DNA of 64,000 bases. Source: Bog-756 sp963806455 (GTDB taxonomy: Bacteria > Actinomycetota > Acidimicrobiia > Acidimicrobiales > RAAP-2). The position numbers and the translations under genes were made by a program. The notes beneath the pieces were generated by a model. It was not told the DNA's origin, did not search any database, and saw only the letters and a program-made list of their open reading frames with translations. Shown here piece by piece: positions 8,668-16,194 of this stretch (position 1 is its first letter; every line of letters begins with the position of its first letter). Location: the NCBI GenBank assembly GCA_963806455.1, contig CAWDXZ010000005.1, positions 186,001-250,000 on the forward strand, written 5' to 3'.

Positions 8668-9525
8668 ATGGCACCCCTCGACTGGAGCCGGCTGGGCACC
8701 ACCCAGCTCGGGTGGGTGCCCTCCATCCTGTTACTGGCCGCCGGTGGTCTGTATCTGTGGGGCGCACTGCGGATCAGGCGAATGCAGGACACGCCCTGGT
8801 CTTTGCGCCGGTCCGGATCGTTCCTCGGAGGACTCCTTGTCACCTTTGTCGCTATCGAGGGGGTGATCGGTGCCTACGACGACCAGGTGTTCTACGACCA
8901 CATGACTCAACACTTGATGCTCATCATGGTGGCCGGGCCCTTGTTCGCTATGGGCGCCCCGCTCGACCTGCTGCAACAGGCGAGCGGAGGCACGACCCGG
9001 CGGGTGGTCGACGCCGTCATGGGATCGCGGGTGGCCGAAGTCGTCGGCCATCCGGTCTTCGCCTTCGTGGCCTATGCCGTCCTCATCCCGTTCACGCATT
9101 TGACGAGCTTCTATAACTACACGCTCAGCAACGATCTGGCCCACGACAACGAGCATCTTTCCTTCCTCCTCATCGGCTACCTCTTCTGGCGCCCGGTCGT
9201 AGGGATCGAACCCTCCCGTCACCCGTTGTCGCCACCCCTGCAGCTCGTCTACCTGGCACTGGCCGTGCCGGTGGACACGTTTACCGGACTGGCGTTGACT
9301 GCAACGACGCACGAGCTGTTCTCGTTCTACAACACGTTCACTCGTAACTGGGGACCATCACGCCTCACTGATCTGCACATCGGCGGAGCGATCATGTGGG
9401 TTGGTGGCGACTCCCTTATGTTCATCGCCATGATCCCCGTCGCCATACGGTGGGTGCGGGTCGAAAACCAGCGAACACGAGAACTGGATGCCGCACTGGA
9501 CGAAAAGGAATTCCGAATCGACTAA
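8668..9525 (+). CDS. ctaG: Cytochrome c oxidase assembly factor CtaG (Caa3-type)
   Basis: 285 residues from ATG 8668; the frame is open further upstream but overlaps the SCO1 gene. Family signatures are HMTQHLMLIMVAGPLFAMGAP (about residues 84-104), NEHLSFLLIGYLFWRPVVG and a run of six to seven transmembrane helices. CtaG of this family helps assemble caa3-type cytochrome c oxidase, probably by supplying copper to the CuB site. It lies 37 bp downstream of SCO1 and shares its presumed operator, consistent with a joint role in oxidase metallation. Confidence 0.88.
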   Translation: MAPLDWSRLGTTQLGWVPSILLLAAGGLYLWGALRIRRMQDTPWSLRRSGSFLGGLLVTFVAIEGVIGAYDDQVFYDHMTQHLMLIMVAGPLFAMGAPLDLLQQASGGTTRRVVDAVMGSRVAEVVGHPVFAFVAYAVLIPFTHLTSFYNYTLSNDLAHDNEHLSFLLIGYLFWRPVVGIEPSRHPLSPPLQLVYLALAVPVDTFTGLALTATTHELFSFYNTFTRNWGPSRLTDLHIGGAIMWVGGDSLMFIAMIPVAIRWVRVENQRTRELDAALDEKEFRID

Positions 9526-9750
9526 GCCACTCTGCTGGACACCTACGGCATTGGGGCAAGTTTCCAATCTTCATACTGCTTAGCTGAAAATCTTGTTACG
9601 ACAGGTGACGCCCATCCGCCCCGTCGCCCTGCCCTCCCCCGTTCGGGTGGGGTCCTGCCTTCGTCCGCCGGCCCCGCTTTGCGCCGTCTGTCCCTCCTCT
9701 GCGCGGCGGTTCTGGGCCGCCTGGTGCGTGGGGCCCCTCTCTCCCCAAAG

Positions 9751-9774
9751 TGCCCACGGCAGTGCCCACGGCAG
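9751..9774. repeat. 12-bp tandem duplication at tRNA 3' end
   Basis: TGCCCACGGCAG occurs twice in a row (9751-9762, 9763-9774). The second copy is the 3' end of the tRNA-Arg gene on the minus strand. Duplication of a tRNA 3' end is the usual trace of tyrosine-integrase insertion, though here the copies abut with nothing between. Confidence 0.7.
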
Positions 9775-9835
9775 GAATCGAACCTGCGACACCTCATTTA
9801 GGAAACGAGTGCTCTATCCCCTGAGCTACGTGGGC
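9764..9835 (-). tRNA. tRNA-Arg (anticodon CCT)
   Basis: Read on the minus strand it folds as a full cloverleaf: acceptor GCCCACG/CGTGGGC, D-arm GCTC-AGGGGAT-AGAGC, anticodon stem CTCGT/ATGAG with loop TTCCTAA (anticodon CCT), and T-arm GCAGG-TTCGATT-CCTGC. It decodes AGG. The CCA end is not encoded. It marks the border between the metal-handling block and the metabolic region. Confidence 0.95.
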
Positions 9836-9946
9836 GGATGAAGATTCAATTGTATGTCGACACTATGACTGTCTGTTCTACGACCGAGACGGAGTCGGCG
9901 ATCACCGTGAGCAGTGCGAGGTCAGAGCCCACACGCTCAGGTGGCA

Positions 9947-11170
9947 TCACGCTCGATCTTCGACCAGCACACATCGGGTGCGAGTGTAAATGGTGGGCAT
10001 GCACCGGTTGCAGTGGATGCAGAGGCCCTCGCGTTCGGATCCCTGCTCCCAACGTGACACCAGGTCGGGTTGTCGGAGCAACGCTCGCGCCATGGCAACG
10101 AAGGAGAACCCGTCGGCCAGGGCATCCTCGACCGTGTCCAGTCGGTTCACCCCGCCCAGCAGAATCAGCGGTATGGACAGGGCATCGAGGAACTGGCGGG
10201 CGTACGGCAGGAAGTACGCCTCCTCGAAGGGATACTCCTTGAGGAAGCGTGAGCCGACCGCCCTGAATCCGAGCCGCAACGGCGCCGGCAGGGTGGCACC
10301 GAAATCCTGCCGTGGCGCCTCCCCCCTGAACAGGAACATGGGGTTCGACAGTGAGCTGCCGCCGGTCAGCTCGATGGCATCCAGGGCTCCCTCGGACTCG
10401 AGCATCCCTGCGAATTCGATGCTCTCGTCCAGCCAGAACCCCCCCGCCACCCCGTCGACCATGTTGAGCTTGGCCGTGACGGCGGCCCGATCGCCGACGG
10501 CCTCGCGGACGGCCCGGACCACCTGGAGCGGGAACCGGGCCCGATGCTCGAGGGTGCCACCCCATCGGTCCCTGCGCTTGTTGAGCTTCGGGCTCAGGAA
10601 GGCGCTGAGCAGATAGTTGTGGCCCATGTGGACCTCGATGCAATCGAATCCGGCCTCCACCGCCACCGCCGCACCGCGCCGGTACTCCTCGGTGATGCGG
10701 GCGATGTCCGAGTCAGAGACGGACCGGGTGATCGCTCCGGTCGGGCTCAGCCGCCGGGATGCCGACAGCGAAGGGCGCCCGTTCGAGCGACTGTTGGCCA
10801 CCGGCCCGGCATGACCGATCTGTGCCGAGGCCGCCGCTCCCGTAGCGTGCACCGCGTCGGTGAGACGTTGCAGACCGGGGAGCGCCCCCTCCCCCAGCAG
10901 CACACAGTGCCGATCGGTACGACCTTCGGTGGAGACGGCCAGGTAGGCAACCGTTGTCATGGCCACACCGCCCGACGCCACCCGTTGGTGGAAGGCGATC
11001 AGCTCGTCGGTGATCTCCCCCCTCGGTGTCACCCCTTCGAAGGTCGCCGACTTGATGATCCGGTTCTTCAGAGTGAGGGGACCGAGCCGGGCCGGCCCGA
11101 ACACGAGCGGTCGCCCCTGAGAGTCAGTGGTCGTCGGGGCGGCTCGGCCGTCCCCACCGGAGCTGTTCAC
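9947..11170 (-). CDS. NADH:flavin oxidoreductase (old yellow enzyme family)
   Basis: 407 residues from GTG 11170, which overlaps the stop of the upstream phosphatase gene by four bases (GTGA). An FMN-binding TIM barrel is recognisable from LTLKNRIIKSATFEGVT near the N-terminus, AQIGHAGP, EVHMGHNYLLSAFLSP followed by RRDRWGG, and a terminal CIHCNRC. The family uses NAD(P)H and FMN to reduce activated C=C bonds. Compared with 2,4-dienoyl-CoA reductase it lacks the C-terminal FAD/NAD domain, so it is a single-domain enzyme. The substrate cannot be told from sequence. Confidence 0.85.
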   Translation of the reverse strand: MNSSGGDGRAAPTTTDSQGRPLVFGPARLGPLTLKNRIIKSATFEGVTPRGEITDELIAFHQRVASGGVAMTTVAYLAVSTEGRTDRHCVLLGEGALPGLQRLTDAVHATGAAASAQIGHAGPVANSRSNGRPSLSASRRLSPTGAITRSVSDSDIARITEEYRRGAAVAVEAGFDCIEVHMGHNYLLSAFLSPKLNKRRDRWGGTLEHRARFPLQVVRAVREAVGDRAAVTAKLNMVDGVAGGFWLDESIEFAGMLESEGALDAIELTGGSSLSNPMFLFRGEAPRQDFGATLPAPLRLGFRAVGSRFLKEYPFEEAYFLPYARQFLDALSIPLILLGGVNRLDTVEDALADGFSFVAMARALLRQPDLVSRWEQGSEREGLCIHCNRCMPTIYTRTRCVLVEDRA

Positions 11171-11934
11171 GAGCGGATGCCGCCGGTCTTCCCGACTGCG
11201 TCCATGACGGCTTCGGTCAGCGCCGGGTGGCACACCAACAGATCCGGCAGCCATGGGTCGCGCTGCGAGTACACGAGGGCGGACCCGTCGAGCCGGGTGG
11301 CGTGGAGGCCGGTGGCGATGGCCACGGCCACCGGCGCGGCCGAATCCCACTCGTACTGCCCCCCGGCGTGCAGGTAGATCTCCGCTTCGCCTCGGATGAC
11401 GGCGGCGATTTTGGCTCCGGCCGATCCCATCGGGACGACCTCCGCCCCCAACCACCCGGCCACCTCCGACACGAACGCCGGCGGGCGGCTGCGGCTGACC
11501 ACGATGCGAGGGCGGGCGGGCACATCAGCCAGCCTCGGCGGTTGGCCCGTCCCGAGCACCACATCGAGGGCGGGCAGTGCCACCGCGCCGACCACGGGTG
11601 CTCCGTCGACAGCCATGGCCACGTGGACGGCCCAGTCGTCGCGTCCCTCCCCGTACTCGCGCGTCCCGTCCAACGGGTCGATGATCCACACCCGGCCATC
11701 CGGCGTGTCCAGGGCCACCTTCTTGTCGTTGTCGGCCTCCTCGGAGCGGACCCGGTCGGACGGAAACGTCTCCTTGAGCCGGGCCATGAGCAGCAGGTGC
11801 GAACGGCGATCACCCTCCCGGCCCAGGGCCTTCCCCCCCTCCGAGCGTCCGCGCAGTTCCATCAGCTCGACCGCCGCCTCGGACGCCAGGGCCGCGGCGA
11901 CACGGTGCTCCTCACTCAACATCACGGTGGTCAC
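11167..11934 (-). CDS. Inositol-monophosphatase-family phosphatase, CysQ-like
   Basis: 255 residues. GTG 11934 is chosen because GGGAGGA lies 9-10 bases upstream; the ATG at 11922 has no such site. Metal-binding motifs of the Li-sensitive phosphatase superfamily are present: EEADN (about residue 64), DPLDGTREY (about 84-92) and WDSAAPVAVA (about 203). CysQ enzymes hydrolyse 3'-phosphoadenosine 5'-phosphate (or PAPS) in sulfate assimilation; inositol phosphate is an alternative substrate. It is translationally coupled to the flavin oxidoreductase downstream. Confidence 0.85.
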   Translation of the reverse strand: MTTVMLSEEHRVAAALASEAAVELMELRGRSEGGKALGREGDRRSHLLLMARLKETFPSDRVRSEEADNDKKVALDTPDGRVWIIDPLDGTREYGEGRDDWAVHVAMAVDGAPVVGAVALPALDVVLGTGQPPRLADVPARPRIVVSRSRPPAFVSEVAGWLGAEVVPMGSAGAKIAAVIRGEAEIYLHAGGQYEWDSAAPVAVAIATGLHATRLDGSALVYSQRDPWLPDLLVCHPALTEAVMDAVGKTGGIRS

Positions 11935-12010
11935 TGTCCGACGTCCTCCCCGACGACTCTGCGTAGCCCACAGTCTGCACGACAGCGCTGCGGGCCGGGG
12001 ACCCCTCTGG

Positions 12011-12547
12011 CTAGTCGCCCTGGACGTACACCGAATGGGAGCCGGGTGGTCCGATGGAGGAGGCCTCCGGGCCGAAGGCCCGCACGTACCGGGGGTGCAC
12101 CTCCCGCCAACGGTCCATGGAGCTGACCGGCGGCTCGATACCGTCGACTGCCGCCTCGAGGAGGTCGAGGCAGGCGTGCCAACCTGCACCGTCCCGGGAC
12201 GCCTTGCCGAGCTCGTCGATCTTGTCGGTCAGGGTCAGACGGCACGCGCCGTCACCCGGCTCGAGGTCCAACCGGATCACGTCGGTCCCCCACACGAACT
12301 CGAGGACCCGGGGCGGCTCGACCCGCAACACCTGGCCTGCGAAGCCCGGAGCGCCGTCTCCCGCCGATTCGAATCGGAGGGGCGCACCGGGGGTGAGGAG
12401 GTCCCCGACCACCGTCTGTGGAAACCACACCGCCAATTGGTCGCGTTCGGTCAACGCCCGCCATACCCGGTCGATCGGATGGGCATAGGTGCGGCTGAAC
12501 GCCAGGGTCCCGGCGTCAGGGTCGAGTGCTCCCAGTTCTTCGTGCAT
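12011..12547 (-). CDS. SRPBCC/AHSA1-domain protein
   Basis: 178 residues. The START-like fold of the Aha1 family is visible in FSRTYAHPIDRVWRALTERDQLAVWFPQT and the later VLEFVWGTDVIRLDL. Such proteins are commonly encoded right after an ArsR-type regulator, and here the last 30 codons of an arsR gene (12555-12644) end seven bases before its ATG. The insertion of IS110 into arsR separates this gene from its original promoter at about 15.6 kb, so its expression must now come from within the element or elsewhere. Ligand unknown. Confidence 0.85.
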   Translation of the reverse strand: MHEELGALDPDAGTLAFSRTYAHPIDRVWRALTERDQLAVWFPQTVVGDLLTPGAPLRFESAGDGAPGFAGQVLRVEPPRVLEFVWGTDVIRLDLEPGDGACRLTLTDKIDELGKASRDGAGWHACLDLLEAAVDGIEPPVSSMDRWREVHPRYVRAFGPEASSIGPPGSHSVYVQGD

Positions 12548-12554
12548 GCTCCGT

Positions 12555-12644
12555 TCAGCTCCTCTCGTCGGACGCAGCCACGTCAGAGCCGGCGTCGCTC
12601 TCGTCCAAGTAGGTCCCCAGGGCGTCGAGACTCGCCCCCCACAG
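12555..12644 (-). pseudogene. 3' fragment of arsR, cut off by IS110
   Basis: Thirty codons ending in TGA. They read LWGASLDALGTYLD... and continue exactly the frame of the arsR 5' part, which is cut in codon Leu90 at 15325-15327. The shared dinucleotide (CT on the minus strand, 12643-12644 and 15326-15327) is the crossover point. Restored ArsR would be 113-118 residues, usual for the family. Confidence 0.85.
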
Positions 12645-12985
12645 TGCCCTGATTGAGACTCTGAGCAGACCCTGCGGGTGATCGTAGGGTTGAGGGGTCC
12701 CGATGGGCCGGCTCTCTTTGTGCCTGCCGCCGGCTGTCCGGTTGGCTTTCTAACGAAGTGCCTCCCGTCTGGATCTCGCCGCGATGTGGCTCAAAAGAGG
12801 AGTGTGTGCACCAGATCCGAATCAGGAGTGCCCTCGCGGTTGCCATCAACCGACAAGGAGGAGCTCATGACGGTGATCATTGGGGTGGACCCCCACAAAC
12901 AGAGCCACACGGCGGTGGCCATCAGCGGCGACGAACGTGAGATGAGCTTCCCCCGGTGTGGCGGACAGGGTTGGTTAGTTGCTGA

Positions 12986-13852
12986 TCATGCCGCATGAGC
13001 GGCTTCGTAGTCGGCGGGGCTGAGCATGCCGCAGTAGCTGTGGCGACGCTTCGGGTTGTACCAGGCTTCGATCCACTCGAAGATGGCGAGAGCGAGCTGG
13101 TTGCGGTTCTGCCAGCGGTGCTCGTCGAGCAGCTCGAGCTGCAGCGTCCCGAAGAAGCTCTCGGCCACAGAGTTGTCGAAGCAGTCGCCCACGGATCCCA
13201 TCGATCCAAGCAGGCCAGCACCCCGGAGACGGCGCCCGAAGGCCCAGGACGTGTAGGTCGACCCGTGGTCGGAGTGAGCGATGGTGGAGCCCGGCTCCGG
13301 GCGTCGCCGCCAGATACCCATCTGGAGGGCATCGACCACGAGCTCTGAGCGGATGTGGTCGGCGATGGACCAGCCCACCACGATCCGGCTGAAGGCGTCG
13401 AGCACGACGGCCAGGTAGACCTTGCCCTCGTCGGTCGGGTGCTCGGTTACGTCCATGACCCACAACTCGTCGGGTCCTTCCGGGTCGAACTGACGACACA
13501 CCAGGTCGTCTGAGGGTTCGGCGGCCGGGTCCCGGCGGGTGCAGCCCTGGCGCCGTCGGCGATGGATGCCGGCCACCCCGGCCTGGTGCATGAGTCGCTC
13601 CACCCGCTTCCTCGAGCACCGGATCCCTTCGCCGAGGCGCAGCTCGGCATGGACCCGGGGCGACCCATAGGAGCGCCGGGACGTCCGATGGATGTCGACG
13701 ATCGTGTTGGTCAGATAGGCGTCGTCGAGGTCCTTCTGCGTGACCGGGTTCGCCTGCCAGGCATAGAAGCCCGAGCTCGACACCTTCATGACCCGACAGC
13801 AGGCCTTCACGGGCAGGTCCGCGCAGGCCCGGGCGATGAAGATGCAGATCAT
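12986..13852 (-). CDS. IS3-family transposase OrfB
   Basis: 288 residues from ATG 13852, overlapping the orfA stop (ATGA). An HTH_21-like region (CCRVMKVSSSGFYAW...RRSYGSPRVHAEL) precedes the rve core. The triad is Asp in LWVMDVTEHP, Asp in IAHSDHGSTY and Glu in NSVAESFFGTL, with 35 residues between the last two. The frame is intact, so the copy may be active; its close relative at 60521-61402 could supply or receive transposase in trans. Confidence 0.92.
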   Translation of the reverse strand: MICIFIARACADLPVKACCRVMKVSSSGFYAWQANPVTQKDLDDAYLTNTIVDIHRTSRRSYGSPRVHAELRLGEGIRCSRKRVERLMHQAGVAGIHRRRRQGCTRRDPAAEPSDDLVCRQFDPEGPDELWVMDVTEHPTDEGKVYLAVVLDAFSRIVVGWSIADHIRSELVVDALQMGIWRRRPEPGSTIAHSDHGSTYTSWAFGRRLRGAGLLGSMGSVGDCFDNSVAESFFGTLQLELLDEHRWQNRNQLALAIFEWIEAWYNPKRRHSYCGMLSPADYEAAHAA

Positions 13853-14139
13853 TTTGGGCTCGGGCTGCTCTCCTTGGCGAAGTAGACGGCCGCCCGTTTG
13901 AGGATCTCGATCTCCGTCTTGGCGATCCGCAGCTCCCGGCGGAGCTGGACGAGCTCGGCCCGCTCGTCGGTGGAGAGCCCGTTTCGCCGGCCCTCGTCGA
14001 CGTCGGCCTGCTTCATCCAGTTGCGCAGACAGGACTCGGCGATGCCAAGGTCTTCGGCGATCGAAGCGATCGGCTTTTCCCGGAGCCGAGCGAGCTCCAC
14101 GGCCCGCTGACGGAACTCTGGCGGATGGGGTCTGGGCAT
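13849..14139 (-). CDS. IS3-family transposase OrfA
   Basis: 96 residues beginning MPRPHPPEFRQRAVELAR. The helix-turn-helix (IASIAEDLGIAESCLRNWM) is followed by a leucine-zipper-like helix (LVQLRRELRIAKTEIEILKRA). It binds the inverted repeats and assists OrfB. It is closely similar along its whole length to OrfA at 60237-60524. Confidence 0.92.
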   Translation of the reverse strand: MPRPHPPEFRQRAVELARLREKPIASIAEDLGIAESCLRNWMKQADVDEGRRNGLSTDERAELVQLRRELRIAKTEIEILKRAAVYFAKESSPSPK

Positions 14140-15255
14140 GTGGACATCCTTCCAAGCGACGGCTCTCGCCGCCTCACGGTCAGTGTCCGCTATGCCGGGG
14201 GAAGCTCAAGATGACCAAGGTCACCGTGCGCGCCTCCCGCCAGCAGACCACCAAGCTCCTCGCCTGGGCCGAGCCCTTTGAGAAGCGCATGTGGGCCATC
14301 GAGTCGGCCGGTGGACTCGGCTACCTGCTGGCCCAGCAGCTCGTCGATGCCGGCGAACATGTGGTCGACGTCCCACCGACCTTGGCCTCGAGGGTCCGGG
14401 TACTCGGAACGGGTCGCTCGGACAAGAACGACCCCAATGACGCGCTCTCCGTGGCAGTCGCTGCCCTGCGCTCTGAGGGGCTTCGCCGAGTCGAGGCGGC
14501 CGACCACAGCGAGATCATGCGACTGTTGGCCAAGCGCAACCATGACCTGGGCAGGATGCGGGCCCGGTTGATCTGCAGACTCCACAACGCCCTGGCGGAC
14601 CTTTCACCAGGGGGAATAGCCAAGGAGCTCTACGCATCTGACGCCGATCGGCTGCTCGAGAGCTTCGAGCCGGCGACCCCGATCGAGCACATGCGCTACG
14701 CGCTCGCCCACGAGCTGGTCAATGACGTGCGGCGCCTCGACGAGCAGATCAAAGAGTCGCACCGACGGATCCGCATGGCGGTGCGGGCATCGAAGACCTC
14801 GCTTACCGAGCTCTTCGGCGTGGGCCCGTCGTTGCCTGTGCGGTCATCGGCTACACCGGAGATGTCCGGCGCTTCGCCAGTCGGGACCACTTCGCCGCCT
14901 ATGCGGGCGTGGCCCCCATCGAGCACTCTTCAGGCGGCCGGGTAGCCCACCGGCTGTCTCGGCGGGGGCATCGCAAGCTCAACAATGCCATCCACATCGT
15001 CGCGATCTCACAGATCCGCCAGCCCCACTCAGACGGTCGGGCCTACTTCGATCGCAAGGTAGCCGAGGGCAAGACCAAGCGCGAAGCCGTTCGTTCGCTC
15101 AAGCGTCAGATCTCCAACGCTCTCTACCGCCAGCTCGTCCTCGACGCCGAAAGGGGTCCGGGAGGACACTAGGAAACGACTCGTTGCCTGCGTGGTCGGC
15201 TCTGCATCTTGAAGGCCGGCTCTTCGGCGAAGTCACTCCCGGACCACGACTAAGC

Positions 15256-15579
15256 CTAGGCACCCCTCGTGACGGGCTGATTCGGCGCGCCCGAAAGGCC
15301 CTGAAAATTGGGTCTTGACTCAAAGAGGGCCCGGTAGGGCGCCAGCCACTCGTCGACCTCATGGAGCGGCTCGGGCCGGAGGCGGTAGAGGCGGCGCTGG
15401 GCGTCGACCCGGGCCTCGACCACTCCCCCCTCCCTCAGGACGCGGAGGTGCTTGGAGACCGACGGTTGACTGATCCCCAGTGCGTCGACCATGTCGCCGA
15501 CCGCCGACTCGCCCCCACGCAGGAGGTCCAGGATGCGGCGGCGGCTCGGTTCGGCCAGCACGTCGAACGTCGTCGTCAC
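15256..15579 (-). pseudogene. arsR-type regulator, 3' end replaced by IS110 sequence
   Basis: Now 107 codons. The winged helix is intact (FDVLAEPSRRRILDLLRGGESAVGDMVDALGISQPSVSKHLRVLREGGVVEARVDAQRRLYRL); after Ala in YRAL the sequence reads into the IS110 right end and stops after 28 foreign residues. I prefer GTG 15579 to GTG 15594 because a -10 element (CATACT, 15591-15586) would start a leaderless RNA right at 15579. No cysteine pair is visible, so it is not a thiol-type metal sensor; ArsR regulators paired with SRPBCC proteins usually control that partner. DNA binding could survive, but the partner gene is now 2.7 kb away. Confidence 0.75.
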
Positions 15580-15585
15580 GCGCTC

Positions 15586-15624
15586 AGTATGCACTAATAG
15601 TTATATACATGTCAAGACATATAC
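15586..15624 (-). promoter_or_regulatory. Promoter and palindrome upstream of truncated arsR
   Basis: On the minus strand TTGACA (15615-15610) and CATACT (15591-15586) are 18 bp apart. The -35 box lies inside ATGTCAAGACAT (15609-15620), a palindrome that could be an ArsR operator. The distance from the -10 box to GTG 15579 fits a leaderless transcript. Confidence 0.55.
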
Positions 15625-15668
15625 AGGTGGGACCGGTCGGGAAACGACACTGGCTACAGTGCTCGGCC

Positions 15669-16091
15669 ATGCCCGGACCGCCCGTGATGGACCTCGATGA
15701 GCTGCAGCGATTCCTGCTGGCCGCCTTCCCCGGGGCACCGGTCCCCTATGTCGTCGAGGCGATCACCGGCCAGTCCATCCGACTTCGGCTCCCCGTCGGT
15801 GAGGCCCACAGCCGGCCCGGCAACACCGTGTCCGGGCCCGCCCTCATGGCCCTGGCCGACTGCGCGGCATGGCTGGTGATCGTGGCCCAGATCGGGCCCG
15901 TGGCCCTCTCGGTGACGACGAGCCTGCACATCGATTTCCTCCGCAAGCCGGCACTCGTCGATGTGGTGGCGCAGGGCACGCTCCTCAAGCTGGGCAAGCG
16001 CCTCGGGGTCGCCGAGGTGACCATGTACTCGGTCGGGAGTGACGACGTGGTGGCGAAGGCGCAGGTCACCTACTCGATCCCCCCGCGCTAG
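15669..16091 (+). CDS. PaaI-type hotdog thioesterase
   Basis: 140 residues from ATG 15669 (a second ATG at 15687 is possible). The hotdog signature of PaaI/YdiI-like thioesterases is visible: RPGNTVSGPALMALADCAAWLVI, then SVTTSLHIDFLRKPA and GVAEVTMYS. Such enzymes hydrolyse acyl-CoA or aryl-CoA thioesters. It is divergent from the broken arsR and followed 103 bp later by the D-aminoacylase gene. Confidence 0.8.
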   Translation: MPGPPVMDLDELQRFLLAAFPGAPVPYVVEAITGQSIRLRLPVGEAHSRPGNTVSGPALMALADCAAWLVIVAQIGPVALSVTTSLHIDFLRKPALVDVVAQGTLLKLGKRLGVAEVTMYSVGSDDVVAKAQVTYSIPPR

Positions 16092-16194
16092 CAGCGCCCG
16101 CGCCGGCAGTCCGACCGCATCACGAGCACCGTCATTGCGCCGTCCCGCCGGCCGTGCCACCATCGGTGAGCAGCCTGGCGAGGGAGATCGACAC

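Larger units (their letters stand above)
12943..14208. mobile_element. IS3-family element nested in IS110
   Basis: 1266 bp. Terminal inverted repeats at 12943-12967 and 14184-14208 match in 22 of 25 positions and begin TGAGCTTCCCCCGG. Ends are TG...CA as usual for the family. The 3-bp target duplication AGA lies at 12940-12942 and 14209-14211. It is related to the copy at 60169-61442. Confidence 0.9.
12867..15172 (+). pseudogene. IS110-family transposase, disrupted by IS3 and a frameshift
   Basis: The N-terminal part (MTVIIGVDPHKQSHTAVAI, 12867-12942) carries the first Asp of the RuvC-like DEDD domain. After the IS3 copy is removed with one AGA repeat, codons run directly into MTKVTVRASRQQTTKLL (from 14212) in frame. 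The second half contains the transposase_20 domain, with SGGRVAHRLSRRGHRKLNNAIH. A further one-base loss near 14829-14832 shifts the frame after LTELFGVGP; the C-terminal third continues in the next frame to the stop at 15172. With two independent lesions the protein is surely inactive. Confidence 0.85.
12645..15325. mobile_element. IS110-family element inside arsR, itself interrupted by IS3
   Basis: The ends are defined by exact restoration of the arsR frame: flanks ...CCCACAG and GGCCCGG... join through a shared AG (12643-12644 / 15326-15327). IS110 elements make no longer target duplication and recombine at a dinucleotide core, as seen here. The transposase reads on the plus strand. About 220 bp of non-coding left end (12645-12866) and 150 bp of right end flank it. 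Minus the nested IS3 the element is about 1.41 kb. Confidence 0.8.
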
